Positions 24,381 through 34,593 of a DNA stretch of 64,000 bases are shown one piece after another. The DNA lies in NCBI GenBank assembly GCA_945919795.1, contig CAMEJJ010000007.1, positions 1 through 64,000 on the forward strand, read 5' to 3'. Under the pieces are notes generated by a model, which had not been told where the DNA came from, searched no databases, and saw nothing but the letters and a program-made list of their open reading frames with translations. The position numbers and the translations under genes are program-made. Source of the DNA: an uncultured Lachnospiraceae bacterium. Lineage in GTDB: Bacteria > Bacillota > Clostridia > Lachnospirales > Lachnospiraceae. Each line of letters starts with the position of its first letter. The stretch's first letter is position 1.

Positions 24381-26702
24381 CGTTCTTTCAATATCTATCA
24401 CACTGTCAATGTTTCTCAGTTTATCAATGGTATGATTTAATTCTTCTCTGCTTCCGATATAGAAAGAAGCTGCCATGGTTGCAATTCCCTGCTTGCTTGT
24501 CTTGGTATTCATACTCATGATATCAATATTCTTCTCAGTCAGGGCTCTGGAAACATCGGCTAACAGACCATTTCGATTGTGTGCATAAATCACAATCTCG
24601 GCAAGATACTTGCCACGGGTTTCCTCGCTTCCCTCCTGCCAGTCTGCATCAATCAGTCTGGCACGGTCTATCTCTGGCAGATTAATCACATTTACACAGT
24701 CCGTACGATGAATGGAAACGCCACGTCCTCTCGTCACAAAACCGATAATTTCATCACCCGGAACCGGCGAGCAGCACTTGGAAAAACGAACCGCAACATC
24801 GTCTACTCCTTTTACCACGATACCGCTCTGCGTCTTTCCTTTGGGGAGCATCATCTGATAAGCATCCCGTTTACTATCAATATCCTTAAGAACATCTGCA
24901 TCCGATACCTCTACCGGATGATCCTTATCGTAGAGTTCTTTCATCTTGTTAGCAATCTGTCCTTCTTTAAGCGCGCCATGTCCAATGGCAGCCAGAACGG
25001 ATTCCCAGTCTTTAAAGCCGTATTTTCGCATAACGGCTTCCATATAATCAGGACGAAGAATACTGACCGGATCCAAACTTTTTGCCTTGCAATATCCCAT
25101 CAAAAGTTCTTTTCCTTTTACAATATTCTCATCCTTAAACTCATTTTTAAACCACTGGTTAATCTTATTTTTGGCCTGTGTGGACTTCACAAGAGATAAC
25201 CAGTCACGGCTTGGTCCCGGCGAATTATTACTTGTGATAATTTCAACCTTGTCACCGTTTTGCAGTTCATAATCAAAGTTTACAATATTACCGTTTACTC
25301 TGGCACCGACCATCTTATTTCCGACAGCCGAATGAATGCAATAGGCAAAATCAATTGGTGTAGAACCTGCCGGCAGGTTTTTGACATCTCCGTTTGGTGT
25401 AAAGCAGTATACATTATCGGCAAACAAGTCCAAATCACTCTTTAACAAGGTCATAAATTCCTTGTTATCATCCGTATCCCTCTGCCACTCCAAAATCTGT
25501 CTTAACCAGGCAAGCTTTTCCTCTTCACCGGTCGATATCTTTTTACCATCCGATGCTTCTTTGTATTTCCAATGCGCAGCGATACCGTATTCTGCGGTAC
25601 GGTGCATGTCGTAGGTTCTGATCTGAATCTCAAATGGTTGTCCGGCAGAACCAATTAAAGTCGTATGCAAAGACTGATACATATTGGCCTTTGGCATTGC
25701 AATATAATCTTTAAAACGACCCGGAATCGGTTTATAAATCTCATGAATTACACCCAGCGCCGCATAACAGTCTTTGACCGAATCCACAATAATACGGACT
25801 GCAAATAAATCATAAATCTGTTCCAGCGACTTATGCTGGTTTTTCATTTTTTTATAAATACTGAAAAAGTGTTTCACACGGCCGTCAATTTTGGCCTCAA
25901 TTCCGGCATTTGAAATATGTTCACTGACTTCATCCACAATGCTCTGGACATATTTTTCACGTTCACTTCTGCGAATCGCAATCTTATCAACCAGATCATA
26001 ATAGACATCCGGCTGCAAATATTTTAAAGAAAGGTCATCTAACTCTACCTTGACCTTGGAAATACCCAGACGCTGTGCAATGGGGGAATAAATATCCAAA
26101 GTTTCTCTGGCTTTTTCCTGCTGCTTTTCCGGAATCATATGATCCAGAGTACGCATATTATGCAGTCTGTCGGCAAGCTTAATCAGAATAACACGGATAT
26201 CCTTGGCCATTGCCAGAAACATTTTTCGCAGATTTTCTGCCTGCAGTTCCAGTTTATCTCCGTCATATTGCAAACGGCTCAGCTTCGTAACGCCGTCCAC
26301 TAAAAGCGCAACATCGCTGCCAAATTGTTCTTTGATTTCCTCAGTTGTAAAAATCGTATCCTCGACCACATCATGCAAAAGACCGGCAGCAATTGTTTCC
26401 TTGTCCATTTCCAGGTCTGCAAGTATAATTGCCACACATAACGGATGAATAATATAAGGCTCTCCTGACTTTCGAACCTGATTGCGATGTGCATCATCCG
26501 CAAGGCGATAAGCCTTTTCAATCAGGCTGATATCATCACTTGGATGATATTTGCGCACACGAACAATCAGATCCTTGTAAAGTTCCTCCGGACTGGTATA
26601 TTCTTCAATCGATTCAATACGTCCGTCGTCAATGACAAGCTCTGTTTTTTTTGCTTTTCCTTCTGTTTTCAAAATATGATCCTGCAGGATACTGTCAGCC
26701 AT
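24372..26702 (-). CDS. relA: Bifunctional (p)ppGpp synthetase/hydrolase
   Basis: About 776 residues, the long Rel/SpoT type. The hydrolase domain has an intact HD site (LLHDVVEDT near residue 100). The synthetase domain has the RFKDYIAMPKANMYQSLHT substrate loop near 320. A TGS domain (VYCFTPNGDVKNLPAGSTPIDF), a conserved-Cys region (SKCCSPVPGDEI) and a C-terminal ACT domain (NRNGLLADVSRALTEKN) follow. Both activities look intact. I place the start at 26702 (MADSIL) downstream of GGGGAAG; the ORF track begins eight codons earlier. Strong promoter and upstream repeats are described separately. Confidence 0.96.
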   Translation of the reverse strand: MADSILQDHILKTEGKAKKTELVIDDGRIESIEEYTSPEELYKDLIVRVRKYHPSDDISLIEKAYRLADDAHRNQVRKSGEPYIIHPLCVAIILADLEMDKETIAAGLLHDVVEDTIFTTEEIKEQFGSDVALLVDGVTKLSRLQYDGDKLELQAENLRKMFLAMAKDIRVILIKLADRLHNMRTLDHMIPEKQQEKARETLDIYSPIAQRLGISKVKVELDDLSLKYLQPDVYYDLVDKIAIRRSEREKYVQSIVDEVSEHISNAGIEAKIDGRVKHFFSIYKKMKNQHKSLEQIYDLFAVRIIVDSVKDCYAALGVIHEIYKPIPGRFKDYIAMPKANMYQSLHTTLIGSAGQPFEIQIRTYDMHRTAEYGIAAHWKYKEASDGKKISTGEEEKLAWLRQILEWQRDTDDNKEFMTLLKSDLDLFADNVYCFTPNGDVKNLPAGSTPIDFAYCIHSAVGNKMVGARVNGNIVNFDYELQNGDKVEIITSNNSPGPSRDWLSLVKSTQAKNKINQWFKNEFKDENIVKGKELLMGYCKAKSLDPVSILRPDYMEAVMRKYGFKDWESVLAAIGHGALKEGQIANKMKELYDKDHPVEVSDADVLKDIDSKRDAYQMMLPKGKTQSGIVVKGVDDVAVRFSKCCSPVPGDEIIGFVTRGRGVSIHRTDCVNVINLPEIDRARLIDADWQEGSEETRGKYLAEIVIYAHNRNGLLADVSRALTEKNIDIMSMNTKTSKQGIATMAASFYIGSREELNHTIDKLRNIDSVIDIERTTG

Positions 26703-26751
26703 ACTTTCCACTTCCCCAGTCTTCAATCTTTTGCAAAAAATATGATGATAT

Positions 26752-26793
26752 CAGGGTCAAAAGGTCATACGTTTGGCCTTTGCCCCAACATAA
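26752..26793 (-). repeat. Hairpin in the relA leader, dispersed repeat family
   Basis: Minus-strand GGGGCAAAGGCC pairs with GACCTTTTGACCC with G-U and single mismatches. The loop is short, and a TTTTTT tract follows about 14 bases later, so weak attenuation is possible. The CCTTTTGnCCCCAACAT motif recurs at 13.16 and 51.57 kb. Confidence 0.5.
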
Positions 26794-26798
26794 AAAAC

Positions 26799-26827
26799 AT
26801 TATAGTATCATTTCATACATTCGTCAA
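26799..26827 (-). promoter_or_regulatory. relA promoter
   Basis: TTGACG-N17-TATAAT on the minus strand, giving a leader of about 90 bases before the preferred ATG. Confidence 0.85.
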
Positions 26828-26830
26828 TTT

Positions 26831-26922
26831 ACGATCATTTTGTGAAAATCAATACACGATCATTTTGTGAAAATATATCACAATCGGTTCGTACTAATTA
26901 TTTACAATCATTTCGTGCAAAT
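26831..26922 (-). repeat. Direct repeats upstream of the relA promoter
   Basis: ACGATCATTTTGTGAAAAT occurs at 26831-26849 and 26856-26874 (25 bases apart) and in a diverged form, ACAATCATTTCGTGCAAAT, at 26904-26922. They begin just upstream of the -35 box, where an activator would bind. Confidence 0.85.
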
Positions 26923-26954
26923 AATTCATGCGAATTACCCATTTAATAAGCTGA

Positions 26955-27854
26955 TTACTGCGGCTTATATCCTTCATTTTCAAACTCGTCTTTTACATGA
27001 AAGGCAATTCCCACAGTTCTTGGCCCAGCATTTGCGGCAACGGCAGCACCAATCGGATAATATCCTTCCGGTCCGTAACCTGTAATATCACGCATCAGTT
27101 CCTCAGCAGCCTTTACTGCAGAAGGTTCATTTCCATAAATAATACTGTAAGGTGTTCCCGGCTCCATATCGGCAATGGTCAGTTCTACCATGCGCGGAAT
27201 AATCTTAACTTCACCACGCACCTTTGCTCCGGTCACCAACTGATTATGATATATTTTCATAATCGGTTTCAAATTCAGACGGTCACCAACAAAGGCGGCC
27301 GCAGAAGGAATACGTCCGCTTTTTCCGGCATATTTTAAAGTATACATACCAAAATACACTTTTCTGCGGGGCAGCTCATAGGTTAAATACTCCAGTATTT
27401 CCTTTAGTTCTTTTCCTTCTTTTACCATTTTTGCCGCTTCTATGACCGGTTGTCCGTACTGCGCGGAATATCCCATACCATCATAATTATAAAAATGGAT
27501 TTTTCCTTCATATTCGGGATATTCTTCATAAAACAAATCCTTTGCCATTAATGAATTTGCAAAAGTAGAACTTCCCTGGGAATTGATTAAAACCAAAACC
27601 ACATCCGTATATCCGGCTTTTGCTGCTTCTAAATAAAATTCCTGAAATTCAAACGGGGTAATCTGTGATGTTTTCGGAATTTCATCATGCTCTGCCATCA
27701 AATCATAAAATCCTTCCGGTGTAAAATCTTTGCGGCTTATATAAGACTGATCGCCAATCATAATGGTGAAAGGCAGAATCTTAATCCCAAGTTCTTTTTC
27801 TATTTCTTCCGAAATATCACTTGCCGAATCGGTCGCAATTAAAATTTTTTCCAT
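26955..27854 (-). CDS. DegV family fatty-acid binding protein
   Basis: 299 residues. The signature ATDSASDISEEIEKELGIKILPF opens the protein. Other DegV features are VLVLINSQGSSTFANSLMA and the C-terminal GPRTVGIAF. DegV/FakB proteins bind a fatty acid and present it to a fatty acid kinase (FakA). No fakA is in the window. The start follows AAAGAGGT. It is a single gene between groEL and relA. Confidence 0.9.
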   Translation of the reverse strand: MEKILIATDSASDISEEIEKELGIKILPFTIMIGDQSYISRKDFTPEGFYDLMAEHDEIPKTSQITPFEFQEFYLEAAKAGYTDVVLVLINSQGSSTFANSLMAKDLFYEEYPEYEGKIHFYNYDGMGYSAQYGQPVIEAAKMVKEGKELKEILEYLTYELPRRKVYFGMYTLKYAGKSGRIPSAAAFVGDRLNLKPIMKIYHNQLVTGAKVRGEVKIIPRMVELTIADMEPGTPYSIIYGNEPSAVKAAEELMRDITGYGPEGYYPIGAAVAANAGPRTVGIAFHVKDEFENEGYKPQ

Positions 27855-28026
27855 AAAAATTACCTCTTTTTTATTTTTGTCAGATGACGATACAAAACGC
27901 TGTCACCGCCCAAAAGTGCCATCAAAAGACAGTTCTATTTTAACATTATACAACATTTTCGCAACTGTTTATTCAAAATATGACGATTGATATTCGCAAC
28001 ACCACACTGCTCCTGCATTTTTAAGC

Positions 28027-28060
28027 AAAAAAATGCCGTAAGCAAAAGCTTACGGCATTT
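28027..28060 (-). terminator. Terminator of groESL
   Basis: AATGCCGTAAGC and GCTTACGGCATT form a 12-bp stem with a 4-base loop, followed by TTTTTTT on the minus strand. It lies about 60 bases beyond the groEL stop. Confidence 0.92.
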
Positions 28061-28122
28061 CATGATTATGATAATCTTCATTAATTCTATTTCAAATTTC
28101 TGTTTTGAACTTTCGGATGATA

Positions 28123-29757
<1,635 letters not shown>

Positions 29758-29872
29758 CTAATTTTATTCTTTCAAAATATTTACTTTTCATTTCAATTTT
29801 TTGATATCAAAATGTTTTCATTAAAAATTATATCAAAAATAATATCTTTTAAATCTTCTGTTCATCCAAAAA

Positions 29873-30148
29873 CTATGCTTCAATAATTGCTAAAACATCT
29901 TTCTGTGAGCAGATAATCACAGTCTCATCACCGTCTTTGATTTCGGTACCTGCATATTTTGAATAAATTACCTTATCTCCAACCTTAACTTCCATTTTTA
30001 CATCTTCGGTTCCGGGACCAACTGCAACAACTTCTGCCTGCTGCGGTTTCTCTTTGTCGGCACCGGGTAAAACGATACCGGATTTGGTTGTTTCTTCTGC
30101 TGCGAGAGGTTTCAAGACAACTCTTTCGCCAAGTGGTAATAATTTCAT
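29873..30148 (-). CDS. groES: Co-chaperonin GroES
   Basis: 91 residues. LLPLGERVVLKPLAAEETTKSGIVLPGADKEKPQQAEVVAVGPG contains the mobile loop. The C-terminal DETVIICSQKDVLAIIEA is normal. The ATG follows GGAGG. It is the first gene of groESL, with an ordinary sigma-A promoter upstream and no CIRCE element. Confidence 0.97.
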   Translation of the reverse strand: MKLLPLGERVVLKPLAAEETTKSGIVLPGADKEKPQQAEVVAVGPGTEDVKMEVKVGDKVIYSKYAGTEIKDGDETVIICSQKDVLAIIEA

Positions 30149-30270
30149 GATAAAAGCCTCCTTAAAAATATGTATTGATTAAAATAATCTTTGGTTTGCT
30201 TTTGATACGCCGACATCTGTTTCCTGCCGGCTTTTCTTTTGTACGGATCCGTTTTCATCTTTCAAATTCA

Positions 30271-30299
30271 TTTATATACTTCACAGCGTATTTTTTCAA
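30271..30299 (-). promoter_or_regulatory. groESL promoter without CIRCE
   Basis: TTGAAA-N17-TATAAA on the minus strand, about 120 bases before the groES ATG. The 300 bases between groES and the HAD gene contain no TTAGCACTC or GAGTGCTAA half-site. A stem GCCGGCA/TGTCGGC in the leader (about 30209-30231) is the only structure seen. Confidence 0.7.
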
Positions 30300-30447
30300 C
30301 TGATTTTTTATAACTTTATCATAAAATAATTATAAACAAATATAAATAAAATTTAAATTGTTGGAAATATATGGTGTTTTCTACACGACATTTACGGATT
30401 ACTAATTAAAAATACGGATTAAAATTGCTGATTATTTAATTTCTGGA

Positions 30448-31257
30448 TTAAAATAAATCAAAATGTTTCAATGCATGATAAATTCCGTCATCATAGAGAT
30501 CTTTTGTAATATAATCTGCGTTCTTTTTGGCAATCTCGGTTCCGTTCCCCATACAAATTCCTATCCCGGCAGCCCTTAACATATCCACATCATTGATACT
30601 GTCTCCTACTGCTATGGAATCGCGGATGTCAATACCGATCTGATTACACATCCGTTCCATCCCTTTTGCCTTATGACAGCCTTTCGGAACTATTTCCGCA
30701 ACCCTAAAATCGTGAACCAACACCTCATAATCCGAACGGAACAAATCATACAACGGTTCGTTACTGATCCCGTTTTTTTCCGCCAGACTAACCTTATTGG
30801 CTTCCACTTTTCCAAAATGCTTCATTGCATACTGCACCGAGATAAAACGTTCCTTCAGCATGTTTTTTACTAACTGCACATACCAATCATCGGGATTATC
30901 CTCAAATGTCACTTCATCATAATAGATATATTCGGTACCTTCTAAAATATACATGGTATCGTATCTCCGAAAAATTTCATACATCTTTTGTAGCTGTGCA
31001 TCGGAGAGATGGTCATCAAAAACCATATGATTGTCTAATTCGCCATAAGCGCCACAGGCTCCCACAACTCCGTCAAATCCGATGTCCAAAATCGGATTTT
31101 GAGGTATCATGGCACGGCTTCTGCCTGTACAGACAAATGCTTTATGTCCGTTCTCCTGTATTTTTCTGATTGCCTCTATCGTTGATTTGGGAACCCCTTT
31201 ATTCTGTATAAATAAAGTACCGTCAATATCAAAAAACACGGCTTTCATATTCTTCAC
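30448..31257 (-). CDS. Cof-type HAD-IIB phosphatase
   Basis: 269 residues. Motif I is FFDIDGTLF at residue 8, motif II VCTGRSRAM near 42, motif III KGCHKAKGMERM near 195, and motif IV VGDSINDVDML near 217. This is the IIB cap type of haloacid dehalogenase phosphatases, mostly acting on sugar phosphates or flavin intermediates. The substrate is unknown. One of three such domains in the window. Confidence 0.9.
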   Translation of the reverse strand: MKNMKAVFFDIDGTLFIQNKGVPKSTIEAIRKIQENGHKAFVCTGRSRAMIPQNPILDIGFDGVVGACGAYGELDNHMVFDDHLSDAQLQKMYEIFRRYDTMYILEGTEYIYYDEVTFEDNPDDWYVQLVKNMLKERFISVQYAMKHFGKVEANKVSLAEKNGISNEPLYDLFRSDYEVLVHDFRVAEIVPKGCHKAKGMERMCNQIGIDIRDSIAVGDSINDVDMLRAAGIGICMGNGTEIAKKNADYITKDLYDDGIYHALKHFDLF

Positions 31258-31291
31258 TCCGTTTATTTGTTGGGCTCATTGTTTACAACAG

Positions 31292-31317
31292 AAAGAGACC
31301 GGCTAAACGGTCTCTTT
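31292..31317 (-). terminator. Terminator of the HAD/GGDEF interval
   Basis: AAAGAGACCG-TTTAGC-CGGTCTCTTT on the minus strand. It separates the GGDEF-like gene at 31341 from the HAD gene that follows. Confidence 0.75.
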
Positions 31318-31340
31318 ACAAAGTCCTTTTATCCGAAATA

Positions 31341-32255
31341 TTATGCTTTTTCCAATCGCTCACGATATCCGGGAGCATTCTTTATTTCAAATTTGTTGTT
31401 GAACATTTCATATTCCGCATCGGAAAGTAAATCCTGTAATTTTTGTTCCACATTGTATTTTAGAACAAAACCACACGCCACACTCGGTGCCAGGTGTTCA
31501 TCTTCAAACTCCAGGCATTTTTGCTGGACACGTGCACAGTAATCCTTTGCTTCGTCATCCTCTGCCATTGGGATTAAGATATTGAAAAAATCTCCGCCGC
31601 ACCGTCCTATGATGTATTCCGGCTTTGCCTCTTCTTTTAAAATATTGGCAACGACCTGTATCAGACGGTCACTTTCCTCATCACCGAAGTGATCATTCAC
31701 ATATTTCCAGTCATTGATGTTGGCACATACTACTGCAACAGGAATAACTTGGGAACGATCGACCACACGCAGTTTATTATCAAAATGAGTACTGTTTAAC
31801 ACTCCTGTGAGAGCATCTTCTTTTTGTCCGTGTTTTACCTGATACTGCTCTTTTTCCAGACGCTTTTCCAAATCATCCACATATAGAGAAAGCTCTGCTG
31901 ACTCATATGTCTTTTCTGCCTGTTTTGTAAGTGCGATAACCAAATTATCAACCAGATTTTTCTTATCTAAATCCGTCATCTCTTCATCTTTTAAATATAA
32001 ATGAGCTATCGTACGATTTTGTACCTTAATCTTATTGCCGGGCTCATGCTCCGTATCCGGCTTAAACCCAACAAAGTTGCCCATGCTAACCGTTTTTTCT
32101 CCATGACGGTCAGTCAAAAGCAGGCTAATCCCGGTCGTTCTATGTAAGCTGTCAAGATAATCCGACAACGCACCGATATCAAAAATCTGATCCAGCGAAT
32201 AATTGCGGATATTTTCTTTCAGACGTTTTTCCAAAGGTATAAGTCCAAATGCCAT
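31341..32255 (-). CDS. Degenerate GGDEF-domain protein
   Basis: 304 residues. Residues about 22-110 look like a small-ligand sensor of the PocR type (LDSLHRTTGISLLLTDRHGE). A coiled linker follows, then a GGDEF domain from about 145 (DALTGVLNSTHFDNKL, NDWKYVNDHFGDEESD). The active-site signature is GGDFF, with the essential Glu replaced by Phe, so diguanylate cyclase activity is unlikely. It may bind GTP or c-di-GMP, or act as a regulator. There is no membrane segment. Confidence 0.8.
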   Translation of the reverse strand: MAFGLIPLEKRLKENIRNYSLDQIFDIGALSDYLDSLHRTTGISLLLTDRHGEKTVSMGNFVGFKPDTEHEPGNKIKVQNRTIAHLYLKDEEMTDLDKKNLVDNLVIALTKQAEKTYESAELSLYVDDLEKRLEKEQYQVKHGQKEDALTGVLNSTHFDNKLRVVDRSQVIPVAVVCANINDWKYVNDHFGDEESDRLIQVVANILKEEAKPEYIIGRCGGDFFNILIPMAEDDEAKDYCARVQQKCLEFEDEHLAPSVACGFVLKYNVEQKLQDLLSDAEYEMFNNKFEIKNAPGYRERLEKA

Positions 32256-32554
32256 AAACCAATTCCCTCTCTTTTAAAACTTCCCAATTCTGCTGCAATC
32301 CCCCAAATGAATTGCAAATACAATCTGATTATAGCTTTTTTCCTATCTTTTGTCTAGCACCGTGGCTGCTGCATATCTTAAAAAAGTTAAAAAAAGTTCG
32401 TTTTTTTCAAAACCTAGTTTTCTTTTGATTTCATGTGTGCTAAAATATTGACATATAATTAGAATAGTTATCAATGATATATTCGGATTGCTACAACACT
32501 TTACAATCTAAGCAATCTTCGAACTTTTATAAAATCCGAAAGGAGGAATTTCCT

Positions 32555-32743
32555 ATGGATATTCCCGCATTATCAATGGCAATGTCACAAAGCAACATCA
32601 TGAACAGCGTCGGTATTGCAATGCTGGACAAATCACTTGAACTAAATCAGAACATTGGCGATCAGCTTATTTCTGCTATCGATTCTTCCATGGAATTATC
32701 TGTAAATCCTCATATCGGATCTAATTTTGATGTATCCGTTTAG
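32555..32743 (+). CDS. yjfB: YjfB family small motility-associated protein
   Basis: 62 residues starting MDIPALSMAMSQSNIMNSVG, which matches the YjfB family of putative motility peptides. I set the start at the ATG after AAAGGAGG; the ORF track begins 27 codons upstream without a ribosome binding site. It is divergent from the GGDEF-like gene. The family is associated with flagellated Firmicutes, suggesting a motile host. Confidence 0.8.
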   Translation: MDIPALSMAMSQSNIMNSVGIAMLDKSLELNQNIGDQLISAIDSSMELSVNPHIGSNFDVSV

Positions 32744-32827
32744 CACAAATTGCGGATATATAATTTAACTCTCTTTTTGCATTTCATGAGTCAATAATAG
32801 CCCATGCATTTTTTGCTAGGATTCTTT

Positions 32828-32872
32828 ATTGTAGGGATACATATTCTAGGAATGCATATTGTAGGAATACAA
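32828..32872. repeat. Three 15-bp tandem repeats
   Basis: ATTGTAGGGATACAT, ATTCTAGGAATGCAT and ATTGTAGGAATACAA lie in tandem upstream of the cyclase gene. No other feature is seen in this 170-base gap. Confidence 0.75.
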
Positions 32873-32913
32873 GTATTAATTGAGGGTAATACACAAGCAG
32901 AAAGTATTCAACT

Positions 32914-34038
32914 ATGGGTGGATTGAGACGGTTATTTCAAAATATTCAATTAATTCTGACCGGTGAAAAAACAGTTTCCGAACTAGATAAATACCGGTTT
33001 ATTTCTGTTGTTCTTGCAGTTATCCATATCGCTCTTTGCATTTGCTTTTACTTTTTTGAATATTCCATTTTGTTTATTTACAATATCTTTGCCGTTATCC
33101 TCTATTTGGTCATGGGTTTTAAATTCACAGCACAGCGTAAATATGCACTCATGTATTATTGTTGTTATGCAGAGATTACTTTTTTTGCATCCTTTGCCAC
33201 ACTTTTGGCCGGTTGGGACTGGGGATTTATGATCTATCTGATTGCACTGACTCCTGTTTCTTTTTATCTGGCTTACTCTTCCCCACAATTTGGACATGGT
33301 ATCAAAAAACCTTTTTTCTTTGTACTGTTGTCCATGGTCGTTTTTGTTTTAACACGTGTTTTATCTGCGAATATCACGCCCCTTTATACAAAGTGTATTT
33401 TCGATCCGCATATGACCCTCATGTACAGTATCAATGCCATTATCGGTTTTTTAGGGTTGCTGCTTTTTTCTATTTTGTTTACGATTGAGATCCGGCAAAA
33501 TGAGATTCGTCTGGAAGAACAATATACTTTATTAGAATCCGTATCGAGTAAGGATCCGCTAACGGGCTTGTTTAATCGTAGAAGCATGGACAAATATTTG
33601 ACAACCGCTTTGGAACAATCCAAGGGTGTCGGCCTTGTTTTTTCTATCATTTTGGGTGATATTGATGATTTTAAACGGGTTAATGATACTTACGGACACA
33701 ATATTGGAGATCAGGTTTTAGTGCAGGTTGCCAAAAAGATTTCCGAAAATGCCTCGGAAGGTTGCCGGATATGCCGTTGGGGCGGTGAAGAAATTCTCAT
33801 TTTTATACCGGAAAACGAAACAGTTACCAACGAAGTCGCTGAGAAAATCCGACAGTCCATCGAACAGATTCGGGTTCCTTATGGCACAGATTTTGTCAGT
33901 GTGACCATGACGTTCGGCATAGCAGAATATAGTCCGGGATTACCGCTCAACAAGCTGGTATCCACTGCAGACAACCGTTTATATTACGGCAAACGCCACG
34001 GTAAAAATCAAGTTGTAAATGCGATACCGGATGAGTAG
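32914..34038 (+). CDS. Membrane diguanylate cyclase
   Basis: 374 residues. Six predicted membrane helices occupy residues about 25-200. A GGDEF domain follows (SSKDPLTGLFNRRSMDKYL, ILGDIDDFKRVNDTYGHNIGD). The signature is GGEEI, which keeps the catalytic acidic pair, so c-di-GMP synthesis from GTP is likely. No EAL domain is present. The neighbouring yjfB points to motility or attachment control. Confidence 0.9.
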   Translation: MGGLRRLFQNIQLILTGEKTVSELDKYRFISVVLAVIHIALCICFYFFEYSILFIYNIFAVILYLVMGFKFTAQRKYALMYYCCYAEITFFASFATLLAGWDWGFMIYLIALTPVSFYLAYSSPQFGHGIKKPFFFVLLSMVVFVLTRVLSANITPLYTKCIFDPHMTLMYSINAIIGFLGLLLFSILFTIEIRQNEIRLEEQYTLLESVSSKDPLTGLFNRRSMDKYLTTALEQSKGVGLVFSIILGDIDDFKRVNDTYGHNIGDQVLVQVAKKISENASEGCRICRWGGEEILIFIPENETVTNEVAEKIRQSIEQIRVPYGTDFVSVTMTFGIAEYSPGLPLNKLVSTADNRLYYGKRHGKNQVVNAIPDE

Positions 34039-34152
34039 ACACATTAAAATGGGGTGGTATGTGTTTACACCTTCAATAATTATAAACCAAAATATTTCTC
34101 AGACAGATTTTATTCCTTGCAAAAAATGCCCTACCTATGTTATATTGATGAT

Positions 34153-34250
34153 AGAAAAAGGGAAAGCTAGAGAAGCGGCTACCCTCAAGTAATAAGCATA
34201 CTGTTTTTACAAACAGCCGTCACTACTGCGAATAGTGGCGGCTATTTTCG
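34153..34250 (+). ncRNA. Antisense RNA antitoxin of a type I system
   Basis: A plus-strand promoter TTGCAA-N18-TATATT (34117-34146) is followed by about 100 bases ending at the shared hairpin at 34215-34243 with a T-rich tail. The transcript has no ORF and runs convergent to the 31-codon toxin gene, overlapping its stop codon and 3' end. This is the arrangement of RatA against TxpA in Bacillus subtilis. Ends are estimated. Confidence 0.75.
34215..34243. terminator. Bidirectional terminator of the type I pair
   Basis: AGCCGTCACTA-N7-TAGTGGCGGCT with one internal mismatch. On the plus strand ATTTT follows and on the minus strand GTTTGT, so it can end both transcripts. Confidence 0.8.
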
Positions 34251-34337
34251 TTTTCCCTTGAAAATCGTGTAACACAATCCAACAAGGGCGCAAATGAATA
34301 TTCCAATCTGAATTAAATCAGTATATGTAACATACAT
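34242..34337 (-). CDS. Small hydrophobic toxin (putative holin-like, TxpA type)
   Basis: 31 codons, too short for the ORF track. It begins MYVTYTDLIQIGIFICALVG, continues with a hydrophobic core and ends in a basic FKGKRK tail. This is the pattern of the 'putative holin-like toxin' family, which inserts in the membrane. AAAGGAGGG lies 8 bases before the ATG, and upstream CCCTC segments in the leader can pair with it to hold translation down. The convergent RNA would repress it by pairing at the 3' end. Confidence 0.87.
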   Translation of the reverse strand: MYVTYTDLIQIGIFICALVGLCYTIFKGKRK

Positions 34338-34423
34338 TGGCAACGCCCTCCTTTCTTTCGTCTAGAGGGTTAGCCCCTCCGAAAAAAGAGGGTAAGCCGC
34401 CCGGCTCTCTAGTTTCCCATACA

Positions 34424-34455
34424 ATTATAATATCATTGTGAGTCGTTCCTTTCAA
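34424..34455 (-). promoter_or_regulatory. Promoter of the type I toxin
   Basis: TTGAAA-N17-TATTAT on the minus strand; a TATAAT three bases closer to the gene is an alternative -10. The leader is about 80 bases and self-complementary. Confidence 0.65.
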
Positions 34456-34593
34456 TCAAAACTACTACTATCCACGATAACAATCTTGCTTATTTTATAC
34501 GTAGCGGTAGTTTTTCTTGAAAACTTGGCGTTTTTATGTATAATTAAAATGTATGTCTAACTTTAAAAAATATAGAAAAACAGAGGTTTTACA

